Below, piece after piece: positions 31,366 through 41,500 of a stretch of 64,000 bases of DNA (position 1 is its first letter; each line of letters begins with the position of its first letter). A model generated the notes under the pieces. That model did not search any database. It worked only from the letters and a program-made list of their open reading frames with translations, and was not told the DNA's origin. A program made the translations under genes and the position numbers. Origin of the DNA: Rhynchopus euleeides. Taxonomy: Eukaryota > Euglenozoa > Diplonemea > Diplonemida > Diplonemidae. Where the stretch lies: positions 1,550,001-1,614,000 of the forward strand of contig OY723285.1 in assembly GCA_963210315.1 (NCBI GenBank), given 5' to 3'.

Positions 31366-33337
31366 TGGATATGAGAAAGGGGGAGAGGGGGCGGTGAGGG
31401 GATTCGAGTTTATGCTTGTGTGAATGTGTGAATGCGTGTCAGAGAAACGGGGGGTGGGGTGGGGAGGGGGAGGGGAGGGAGGGTGAGATAAGCAAAGCAA
31501 AGAGAGAGGAGAGGCTGCAAAATTCCCCACGATCACCGGGAGGGAAAGGCAGCGTCCTGCGCGAACGGGGAGGGGTGAGATGACGTGTAAAGTGTGTGAG
31601 GAGGGAGGGGCGAGGGGGGGGGCGGGCCGGTTTTACTGCAAGCATGTGAAGGTCATCAAGCAAGGGTGAGCCCCTGTCTGTTTTTTTGTTAGGTGCTAAG
31701 TTGGGGGAGGGGTTATTTTTTTCTGTCCTGAGCAGTGGGATCCTGTCACCCCCGGTTCCATCCGTATGTTGTGGGGGGAAACCGTGTGGCGGCAGCAGAT
31801 CCCAGGGAGTGCTGAAAAATAATCCTGAAAATCCCGAAAATCCCGAAAATTCGATTCCGTCCTCCCCCCCCCCCCCCCCAGTGTGTCCGATCCAAAGGGC
31901 AAGTGGCGTGTGCGAGTGTCTAAGCGGATGTCCCCTTTTTTGTTTATCACTCAACCTATTTTTACCACAATCACGTGCATCACGGGGGCTTGCATTACCG
32001 GGTTTGCGGGGGCGTGTGAATTCTCCCCCAATATATACCGAGAAGGTCCATTGGGCATCACCCGCGATTGTCTCATCTGCCTGCTAGCTGGACTGAACGC
32101 TACTGATTGGGTCACCAATGTAGGCGCGTGTCGCAACGAAACACGAACTTAGTGAACCACGCATCCCAAGAGGAACGCGTGGCCGTTGGCCGCTCAGAGG
32201 AACCCACCCTGCGTCCACCCCCCCCCCCCCCCAGGGCAACTCCCCCTTTGATAGCCCCGTTGGATGCCCAAGCTGGTCTTGACACGCCGGCTCGGAGTTG
32301 TAACAAAGCAACCTGCAAGCCCGCACTATGTCACAACCTTCTGTGTCCAAGGGTGCGAGAACGTGACGTGAACCTCCACCCCCTCGCAACCGATGCATGC
32401 TGTGCTGCTACGGTGCGGCTATGCTGCCAGTCTCCCTCGACCCAGGCTGCTGGCCATCGAACAGCAGACCAGGAGAGGGGGGGGCCTGGAGTGAGGCCGA
32501 CCCGTGATGGTTGGATTCCACTGCAACTCGGTTGACGTTTCCAATGCAACCAGCAGTTGTCTGACGTATCGCGGCAGGGCTTTGTGGTTTCTTCCTCCCG
32601 CCCCCCCCCCCCCCCCCTCACGTCAATTCAGTTCTGCAGAAACAGGCCTCTGCCACACCACAGCCTCTTCCGTAGCCACGGTTTGTGCGTGTGTGCAGAG
32701 GCGCCAATGCATCATGAGAATTTCGAGTTCGGTAGAGAAAGTAGGGCGGCAGAACTGGGGTGACAACTCCGCCAGGCATGCTCATTTCTTCTTCCGTCTT
32801 ACCCCCCTCCCTGCTGTGCTGCAGCTCTGTGCCACTAAAAACGCTGCATAGCATACGAGAGCCGTGAGGGCAACGAAGCTCTTTGTGGCAAGGTGTTTTT
32901 CAGCGTGCATCGCTTGGAAGCGCGTCTCGGATGCATGCGCGTTGGGGAACCCGGTCTGCATTAGAGGGTGGAATCACAAGGGGACCTGTACACCTTTGTG
33001 CAAACAAAGAGGAAGGGGAAGGGAACGCGGTGGTGTCGTTAACCAGTGCGGGGGGGGGTGGGTGGGGGATGCGAGCGGAGTTGCCCCGCCCCACCCCCCA
33101 CCCCCCTCCATCCCCGCCCACTCCCCTGCATATATGGCTAGCAGGACTATCGCGCTCTCGGCCCCCCCTGCTTCGGAAGCTGAATCAGGCTGGCGCACCG
33201 CGCAACCAACACAGGCACATCATCCCACCCACACAGCGTCCCACGGGGCCAGACTGTTACACACCCCCAGCGCCTGCTGCTCTGCCTGTGGCCTGTTTGT
33301 CGTCAGGAGGCGGCCTGTGGCAAAGGCACTACCTGCA
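31366..33337. other. Intergenic DNA, low complexity
   Basis: No gene recognised. There are purine-rich stretches after the transporter stop (31380-31500), a short AATCCTGAAAATCCCGAAAA direct repeat (31821-31852) and C-runs (31864-31879, 32218-32232, 32601-32617). Open frames are proline or glycine artefacts of those runs. Confidence 0.5.
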
Positions 33338-34063
33338 ATGGCGGCCTTGACTGATGACCAGATCAAAGAGGCCTTCAACCTCTTTGATGCCGATGGCAGG
33401 TATGCACGCGGTTCCGTGGACCTCCACGGTGGGTGGGGGTGAGCTCTGGAAGCTGCACGTGCAAAACCAATTGGCTTGGCTCATAGGGGGTCTGGTGGAG
33501 ACAGTCCTGCCAGCATGGCTTTGGGATGGCGCCTTTTTGTCAACCCCATCAAAAACAATGTGCGCAGTTCGCATGCCCTTTTCTTACGACCCGGATTTGG
33601 TGAACAACCCAACAGTTCTGCCTTTTTTATGCCCACCTCCCCTCCCTCTCTGTTCGATATCGCTGCCCCTGCCAACAGTGGTGCCATCGATGCCGAAGAG
33701 ATGAGTCTTGCGATGAAGGGTATCGGCTTTGGCGACCACAGCAAGGCGGAGATCGACCGGATGGTGCGCGAGATCGACCTTGACGGGGACGGGCAGATCG
33801 ACTTTGCCGAGTTCCACCGCATGATGAAGTCGAAGATGTCGCAGCGCGACTCGCCGGAAGAAATCCTCAAGGCATTCCACCTGTTCGACAAGAACAAGGG
33901 TCACATCACCTTCCAGGACCTCAAGGAGGTCGCCAAGTCCCTCAACGAAAACCCCGGAGACGACGTGCTCAAAGAGATGATCGACATCGCCGACGGCGAT
34001 AAGGACGGGGTTGTTTCCTTCGCGGAGTTTCAATCCATGATGCTTCAAGTCGTCAACAAATAG
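33338..34063 (+). CDS. CETN: Centrin (caltractin-like EF-hand protein)
   Basis: Two exons, 33338-33399 and 33679-34063, joined across a GTATGC...AACAG intron that splits the first EF-hand loop (DADGS/GAIDAEE). Product 148 aa. Centrin-specific phrases are present: KMSQRDSPEEILKAFHLFD and LKEVAKSLNENPGDDVLKEM. EF1 (DADGSGAIDAEE), EF2 (DLDGDGQIDFAE) and EF4 (DGDKDGVVSFAE) have canonical loops. EF3 (DKNKGHITFQDL) is one residue short and lacks the normal ligands. It is a basal-body, centriole or spindle-pole component in eukaryotes that have those structures. Calmodulin is less likely because of the RDS..EILKAF block and the short N-terminus. Confidence 0.92.
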
Positions 34064-35035
34064 CACACAGGGGATCGCCCCCTCTCCACCATAGGTTGTT
34101 ACCATGGTTGATGTTGCGTGATAATCCAACTGGCTGCTGCGTGCGGACAGCCAGACGACCGGAATGGGGTAGATGGAGGTGTGGATCTGAGCATCTGCTG
34201 CCCTGTGCCAACACACCGCACCAAGGCAGCAAACTCGCCGTGTCCTTTCCCCCCTGGGGGTGTTGGAAGGAGGGGCTGTGTGTGGGTTACACAACGCAGC
34301 GGAGTTGAGGCCCTCCCTTGGCTAGATTCTGGAAAAAAAATGCCCTGCCCTGCTACGTGGGGGGTGTGGGGATGGGCGTCAATGGGGGCAGAACGGGTCT
34401 GTGCAGTAGCGGAGCTCTCGCAGTGCCTGTTGCTGCCGACACCCAACAAAAAGGCTGGGTTTTTCGACGAGTTTGACCACACAGGGTTCCTTTCGAGGGC
34501 AACTCCTGTCATGTGTGTATGGTGTGTGCTTAGGGGTTTTGAGGGGTAGGGACGCACGACTCTCGACGAATAATGTTCTTCTTCACGGCCCGTATACCCT
34601 GCACGCGTCTGCAGATAGATGTAATGTTCCGTTCATGACATATTCTGTTTTGTTCCTCTGTGTGTGTGGGCGTGTGTGATGTGCGTGCTGTGCTGTGCTG
34701 TGCCCTTCATTCAGAAGACCAGGGCTAACCAAAGCAAAACACCGCACCCTCGCCCCTCACACCCCCCTCCCCCGCAACCGCCAGAAGAAAACTAACGAAC
34801 CGTAACAGGGGATCCTGCCCCACACTAGAGCTGGCTCGCCACTGCCCCTGCCCACCACCCACCACCACCTCTCCCTTGCTTTAACGGGGAACAGCAATCA
34901 GCAGGGCATGAAGTGACACCTTTTTGGCTTCACCTCCCCCACCACCCCACTCCACTCCACTCCACGCTACGACATGCCATGCCATGCAACTTGTCACCCC
35001 AACCCCCAGGAGGCACTGCGTGTGCAGGCTGCATC
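34064..35035. other. Intergenic DNA between two EF-hand genes
   Basis: No gene recognised. Mild GTGCTGTGCTGTGC (34685) and CCACTCCACTCCAC (34946) repeats are the only structure. CCCCCAG at 35004-35010 could be a splice acceptor before the next start codon. Confidence 0.45.
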
Positions 35036-35470
35036 ATGGGCGTCAATACCCATGCTGACACACTGGATGCAGAGGAGCATGTGACCCCTAGAGACACCCC
35101 CACGGCAACACACCGTGGTGGAGACGGCGAGCATGAAGCCGCCTTGCCGCGGCACAGCATCGATGCCGGGGAGTATGAGATGAAGATCCGTTCCTACGCG
35201 GATAACGATGACAGGATGAGGTCGTTGTTCAACTTGTTTGACGGGCAGAAGGGCTATATTAACCAAGAGGATCTGTATGTCGCGGCCTCTGTTCTGGGGA
35301 TCCAGACGGACGACGCGGTGATGCGCGAGATGATGGCGATGGCGCTCCCCGAGGAGACCGCCGATGCCCCGGCGAACAGCGAGCCGCAGCTGCCGCGCAT
35401 CGGCTTCGCAGACTTCCAAAACCTCACAAAAGAGCTTTTGAGGAAGGGCAAATACTCGAAGCGGCGTTAG
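35036..35470 (+). CDS. Small EF-hand protein, possibly N-myristoylated
   Basis: 144 aa from the ATG at 35036; the upstream in-frame sequence is Pro/His low complexity, so I prefer this start. MGVNTHADT begins Met-Gly and may be N-myristoylated. DRMRSLFNLFDGQKGYINQEDLYVAASVLGI (split here: helix, loop DGQKGYINQEDL, helix) is an EF-hand with a short, ligand-poor loop. A second helix-loop-helix (MREMMAMAL ... RIGFADFQNLTKELL) has an enlarged loop containing about 20 Pro/Ala/Glu residues. The pair looks like a degenerate centrin or calmodulin half. No canonical calcium-binding loop is visible. It lies 970 bases after the centrin gene on the same strand. Confidence 0.7.
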   Translation: MGVNTHADTLDAEEHVTPRDTPTATHRGGDGEHEAALPRHSIDAGEYEMKIRSYADNDDRMRSLFNLFDGQKGYINQEDLYVAASVLGIQTDDAVMREMMAMALPEETADAPANSEPQLPRIGFADFQNLTKELLRKGKYSKRR

Positions 35471-35684
35471 GCTATTCCCCCCGCGAGACGGGGAGGCAGG
35501 GACACCAGCTTGCAGGTTCACCTGCTTTGGGCACACCCCAGCCCCGCCCGCCCCGTTTTCCGATCCTATCTGTGCCAGGATTTCCACACCCCTCGGTGAG
35601 TATTGCTTTCCCAAACAAGGGGCTTGCAGGAGCACCCTCGTAGAAAGGCAACGAGGGGGTTACTCTTCCGGAGGCGATTGCTTG

Positions 35685-35879
<195 letters not shown>

Positions 35880-35919
35880 GGCCACACACAAACACAACAC
35901 CACATTCTCTCTCGCCGAT

Positions 35920-38547
35920 ATGCCCTCGATCTGTGTTTCCGCCCGCCGCATCCCGGCCTCCTCGCGGCTGGCCCTGGGCGACGCCTCTCCGGCGTCGGCC
36001 AACTGGGATGCCCCCTCCGCCTGCCCATGTGGGCTCCCTGGGTGGCAGTGTCTCTGCCCCTTCCGTGCGGGGTGCGGGGGTGCCGAACCCCCCGCGACCG
36101 TCTACGTAGCGGCGCATGAGCGCCAGTACGCTATGGCTGCGTACGTTGGGGATGAGGAGGTGTGGTCGACGTCTGCGGCCAACCCGCATGCCTCGCTGGC
36201 TGAGGTCCGTGTAGATGCGCTGCGGATTGCCCTGGAGTGGGCCGTCGGCCGCCCCCGTACCCAGGTCGCTCTCTGGGCCGACACCTCCTGCAAGACGCAG
36301 GTCGCGCAGGTGCTTGGCACCGCTGGGTGTTCAGCGGAACACCTGCGCCCCCTCGTCGCGCAGGCGAAGGAAGCCCTCCGGGAGCTGCAGCGGAGGAAGG
36401 GAGCCCCCGTGCTCCGTACATCCCACATCCGGGACTCGGTCCGCCTGCGTGAGGTCCACAACCTCGCCCAGGCCGCCACCGACAGCCTGGCCGAACCGTC
36501 GGCTCAGCACGTTGTGCACGGGCTCGTGCAGCAGGTGGAACGCCTGGGCTTCCGGGTCAGGGAGTGTGGGGGGGCAGGCGATTGCCTGTATAGGTCCCTC
36601 GCATACCTGATGCAGGGCAACGCGGGGAATCACTCCTCCGTGCGAAAGGCGGCCCACCAAGAGATGGCCGCCTTTGCGGGTCGCTACCGCGACCACGTAT
36701 CCGGCGACTGGGAAGCCTATCTGTCGCAGGTGGGGACTGCGGGGGCATGGGGAGATCACCTCTCGCTGCAGGCTTGCTGCAGGGTTTTCGGGGTTCGCGT
36801 CGGCGTGTTGGACGTGGGTCCGGAGGGGCAGCTCCGCCTGACGACCATCGTGCATGATGGCGGGGAGCACGCCCTCGACCACACCTTCTTCCTGCTTGGG
36901 TACACCGGTACCCACTATTTTGCTGTAATTCGGGACCCCCAACTAGGTGGGGGCTACGAGGCGCTGATGGACGCCTGCACCTTCCCCGCGACGGAGCTCG
37001 CCACCGACGCCCCGCCCCCCTCCAACAAGCCGAAGCCTTCCCCGAAGGCGCCGGTACCACCGCCCAAGCTGGTCCCCGATTTTTGGGCTCTCCCCGTGGC
37101 GTCCCGGGAGGACGTTGTGAACGGGCCGGCAGTGATTGGTTGGGACGACAACCTTGCGACCGGGGTTCGCCGACTCCGGGAGAACGCCCAGCTGGTGCTC
37201 GTCGGGCCCTCCCCCATCCCGGGGTGCCCCCACCAGCGCCATTGGAATGTATTGGTTCGCCTCTCTGACGGGTCGACCCGCATGGAACGCCTGTGGGTAT
37301 CCTCGATCGGGGATCCGTCGGATGCCCGCAGGAAGCTGGAGCCGGAATCCGGAGGTGTCGGCAGGTCGGTGTGCGTGGTGCTGCGGACCCGGGTACAGGG
37401 TGGTGAACGGCGGCACCAGGCGTTGCTCAGGATGCGTGGGGTGGTGGATACCCGGGCCACCAAAACCCGTGACCTCGATGGCAGTGTCGAGGCGATGTTC
37501 GACGTGCCAGCTGGTGAGCTGGAGGCAAGGCTGCGCGGATCCGGGAATGGTGGCGTATTTGTGCGGACGAAGCACGAGACGCCCGGGGATGCGCCGCCCC
37601 TGGCGCTGTTGTGGTCGGCCACGGAGGCGGAGGCCCGTGCCCAGATGGGGGTCCTCGGGGGTGCCTCCCTGCAGCATGGCGTCTTCGGACTGGCAGTTGG
37701 GGACCGCGGCTACGCCGTGCGGGTCCACAGGGACGACCGTGCAAGCGCACTGATGGCCCTCTCCACGGCCGAGGTGAGGCGAACCTTCCGGATTCGAAAT
37801 GTTCCCTCGCATGTCGCCGCGTCAAGGTTGCGGGCAGTGCTGCTGGAGAAGCTGCACTGGCAGGTGGAGGTGAGCCCCGACACCCCCATCACGGCGGGCT
37901 ACTTCCTCGTGACGTCGGGGTCACGCCCCTCCTCCTTCCACCCTGTAGTCTTCTCCCAGCTCCTAAGCATCGAAGAGGTAACGGGGAACCGCAACCTTCT
38001 CCCTCGAACCTTCCCAGCGAACCCGCCGGCCGCAGGCAGCTCCTATGCTTCTGCACTCCGCGGGGGGACCCGCCCGAGCGCTGGGCCCGCGCCTGCGCGT
38101 GGTGCTCCCCCTCCCAGAGCGCGCCCGGGGAACCCCTCGGCTGCACAACCGCCGCCTCCACCCCCACAGCAGGATATCCTTGCGTGGATGCAGCAGCAGG
38201 CTGAACAACAGCGTCTCTGGCAGCAGCAGATGGCGAAGCAGCAGGCGGAGTTCCAGCAGACGGTGCTGGCCTCCATACAAGCCTTGCAGCAGGCAGCCGC
38301 GCGGCAACCTGCGCAGCAGCCAGCGCCAACCCCTGGAGCGGCAGCCACTGCGGCACCTGTGGAGTCCGACATGGGTCAGGGTCAGGAGGAGGTCCTTCAG
38401 CAGAATCTGGAAACAGCTGCGGGATTGATCAGCGAACTGAAGGCGGACCGAGACGGATTGGCACAGCAGGTGCAAACCCTCACAGCGCAGTTACAGCAGG
38501 TCACTGCAGCTCTTGGGCAGCAGAGTCCCAGCTACGGTGGAATGTGA
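35920..38547 (+). CDS. LINE ORF1: RNase H-like fragment, OTU domain, coiled coil
   Basis: 875 aa from the ATG at 35920, the first in frame after the CA array. A Cys-rich start is followed by an RNase H-like stretch (about 65-160; TVYVAAHERQYAMAAYVGDE, then SLAEVRVDALRIALEW). GGAGDCLYRSLAYL (C222) and THYFAVI (H332) are the catalytic Cys and His of an OTU-type cysteine protease or deubiquitinase fold, about 110 residues apart as usual. The middle has no match I know. The end (about 750-875) is Ala/Gln-rich, with a predicted coiled coil, as in many LINE ORF1 proteins that trimerise and bind RNA. It ends at UGA in the same frame as ORF2. Confidence 0.85.
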   Translation: MPSICVSARRIPASSRLALGDASPASANWDAPSACPCGLPGWQCLCPFRAGCGGAEPPATVYVAAHERQYAMAAYVGDEEVWSTSAANPHASLAEVRVDALRIALEWAVGRPRTQVALWADTSCKTQVAQVLGTAGCSAEHLRPLVAQAKEALRELQRRKGAPVLRTSHIRDSVRLREVHNLAQAATDSLAEPSAQHVVHGLVQQVERLGFRVRECGGAGDCLYRSLAYLMQGNAGNHSSVRKAAHQEMAAFAGRYRDHVSGDWEAYLSQVGTAGAWGDHLSLQACCRVFGVRVGVLDVGPEGQLRLTTIVHDGGEHALDHTFFLLGYTGTHYFAVIRDPQLGGGYEALMDACTFPATELATDAPPPSNKPKPSPKAPVPPPKLVPDFWALPVASREDVVNGPAVIGWDDNLATGVRRLRENAQLVLVGPSPIPGCPHQRHWNVLVRLSDGSTRMERLWVSSIGDPSDARRKLEPESGGVGRSVCVVLRTRVQGGERRHQALLRMRGVVDTRATKTRDLDGSVEAMFDVPAGELEARLRGSGNGGVFVRTKHETPGDAPPLALLWSATEAEARAQMGVLGGASLQHGVFGLAVGDRGYAVRVHRDDRASALMALSTAEVRRTFRIRNVPSHVAASRLRAVLLEKLHWQVEVSPDTPITAGYFLVTSGSRPSSFHPVVFSQLLSIEEVTGNRNLLPRTFPANPPAAGSSYASALRGGTRPSAGPAPARGAPPPRARPGNPSAAQPPPPPPQQDILAWMQQQAEQQRLWQQQMAKQQAEFQQTVLASIQALQQAAARQPAQQPAPTPGAAATAAPVESDMGQGQEEVLQQNLETAAGLISELKADRDGLAQQVQTLTAQLQQVTAALGQQSPSYGGM

Positions 38548-41500
38548 CGGGGTCCCTCGACACCGGGGGCCCCCTCTCTGCCCGCGCGGGCAGATGACCC
38601 CTACCGTGGTGGGGGCGACCCCGTGGGGACCCCGGCACAAGCTTTGGAGCGCACACAGCAACTCCGTGCGGTGGCGACCGCCGTCGGATGGGCCTACGTC
38701 GCTGTGCCGCGGGATGGGGCGTGTATGTTTGCAGCCATAGCCCACTTCACTCCCTATGAGAGTGCCCTCTCGCTCAGAGCTGCTGTGGTACGCAGCTTCC
38801 GTGCCTCCCCTCCGACGGAGATACCCCCTGCTGACCTTGCACAATACCTCAAAAACCTTGCCCGCCCCTCCACTTACGGGGATGGAGTGTCCCTTGTGCG
38901 CGCAGCTGTCTGTGCAAAAGCCAGAGTCTTCGTTCTCCGCGCCGACAGCCCGGACATATGGCAATTGGTTGTGAAGCCGACGGGATATGTGCACACCGCG
39001 TTCCTTGTCCACCAACCCCACCACTACGACGCTGTACGCCCTCCCCGCTGGCTCTTCGACCTCGTACCTGATACCACCACTTCCCTGACTTGTGACGAGA
39101 TCTGCGCCCTGCGGTCGCGGCGTCGCCCTGCTGTAATCCGACTGACGCCCCCCTCTCCGCCCGATACCCCCCGAAGTTCGCCACAGAGTCCGTCGCCGAT
39201 CGCCCCTCTTCCCTCCCCAACACCGCATGCAAGGTCAACTCCTGCACACACGGACGTGAGTCGCACCCCTCCAGTCAGGGCGCGTGTCGTCGAGGTAGCC
39301 GACGATCCCCCACCGCAAGCTATAACCCTCTGCAGCGCCAACGTCACCTCCCTGCCGTCACACTACCTGGATGTGCTCGGCTTAGACTGCGATGTGATCT
39401 GTCTGCAAGAAACGCGTGTTGATGCTGTGTCCCAGAACACCCTGGACACCACCTTCTCTGCTCTGGGTTGGACGCTGCATTGGGGCGCCCTCCTGCCGCC
39501 TGTGAAGCATGCGCGCACTGGGTCGCAAACTGCCCCGGGGGGTGTCGCCATAGCTGTACGCTCCACGATGAGATCGACGACCATCACGGCCAAAGAGCGC
39601 TGGTGCCATGCCGCGGTAGCACTCGAGGATGGCTCCCGCCTGTTGCATGTCTTCTCGGTGTATGCGCCTGTCCGCGACGCCACTGCCAGGGAGGCAGTAC
39701 TGCGTGAGGTGTTCGAAACAGCGGCGCAACTCGGGAATGTCCCGGTGGTGATCATGGGAGACTTCAACTGCAACGTCGCATCGAGCGCTACCCTTGCGGC
39801 TTCCCTAGCCACTGGTCGTTGGGTGGATGCTGCTGAGAAGTGTGCCCGGAGCTCAGGTGCCGAGCCCGCCCCTACCTGCTGGAAGAGCGCAAATGGTTCC
39901 AGAATAGACTTCTGCCTAGCGAATGAGGTCGCGTCGCATGCGGTGTTGTCCTCTAGAACCATGGATCGTGATGAATGTGGTATACCCACGCATGTTCCCC
40001 TATTCGTCGACCTTCAGGTACCGGCGTTCACTGCCCGCACGCTCAAGTGCATCAAGGCGCGGGCCTTCCCGACTGCTGGGGGCCAGGCCTGCGCAGAAAC
40101 GAAGGACGCGGCGCTGACCGAAGCTGTGCGCCTACTTGGGGATCCCGCTGCGGCGACACCCACGGAGGAACGGTACCGCTCTTTTTGTCGCGCGGCTGAG
40201 GCCTGGCTGTCAGGGACACATGATCTTCCAGATAACCGCCAGGCTGGACGCTCTGGGGGGCCGTGCTTCCGGTGGGAACGGTGTGCCTCGCGGTATGCCG
40301 GCAGAGACGGTGCCCTCGACAAACGGAGCCGCCGCCTCAACCGCCTCCGGGGACATCTACGAACGTTGATCCGCCTCCGCGGTGCACATGACGGCATTGG
40401 GGCACCGTCCTACGACTTCACCCATGCGTGGGCTGCCTACCGTAGGCTTGCGAAACGTACGCCTGGCTCCCCCCCCAACGTTGACATGGAGAACCCCGAC
40501 ACCATCAGCCTGGCGGGCATGTTGTCATACATCGAGGGTTCGCAGAGACGTGCCTTGGAGTCCCTTCGGCAACGCAGGCTTGCAGAGTGGAAGGATACCC
40601 TTCAACGCAACCTGATGTCCCGCCCACACCTGGTATTTTGCTACCTCCGAGGGGTGCGGAGTCCCACGCAGGACTTTCTGCGACGCAGTGACGGACAGCT
40701 GACAGCTGCACAGGCCGAGATGGACGAGCTCCTCCGCGGGGCATGGGGTGAGGTGTTTGCGCGGTATTCTGCCGAAAACCCTGAACCGTCTTGGGAGACC
40801 TTCGAGGCGCGCTTTGAAGAGTATTTCCCCGACAGCACCCCCATGGAAGCTTCCCCCATCACTGCTGAGGATGTAGAACGGGTGCTCCGCCGCATGTCCG
40901 CCTCGAGTGCCCCTGGGTTAGATGGCTGGAGAGTGCACGAACTCAGACAGCTACCACCGACACTAACAAAAGCGCTCGCCGACCTCCTCAACGCGATTGA
41001 AGAAACGGGCACCTGGCCACCGCAGTTGCTCCACACTCTCGTATCCCTCATTCCGAAGGAGGGTGGTGACTCTGCGGACCCACTGCGCCAAAGGCCCATC
41101 AGCGTCACCTCGGTAGTGTACAGAGTCTGGGCCGGGGTCCGCTTACGCAGCGCTCTGCGGTGGATGGACTCATGGGTCCCGGACTCCCTGCACGGCGCAC
41201 GCCCTGGTCATTCTGCGGAGGATCTGTACTGGACACTTGCGGCGCGCCTGGAGCTGGCTGAGATCACGCAGGAACCCCTATGTGGCATCTCCCTGGATCT
41301 GCAGAAGTGCTTTGACTCTGTGCCACAGGGTATTGCATTTGCGCTGCTCGACCGGCTGGGCTTCAACACCCGCGTGTCTGCTACCCTGCGAGCGGCATAC
41401 GATGGCATGCAGCGCCGTTTTCGCGTGGGTGGTGGGGTTGGGGAACCCTTTGAAGTGACCAATGGAATCCTTCAAGGCTGCCCTCTCAGCGTTGTCCTCC

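Noticed and set aside
30211-31536. 441-codon antisense frame across the MFS gene
   Set aside because: It lies opposite a clear transporter and arises from GC-rich third positions. No domain.
36331-37812. Long antisense frames opposite the LINE ORF1
   Set aside because: They overlap domain-bearing sense sequence and show no motif of their own.
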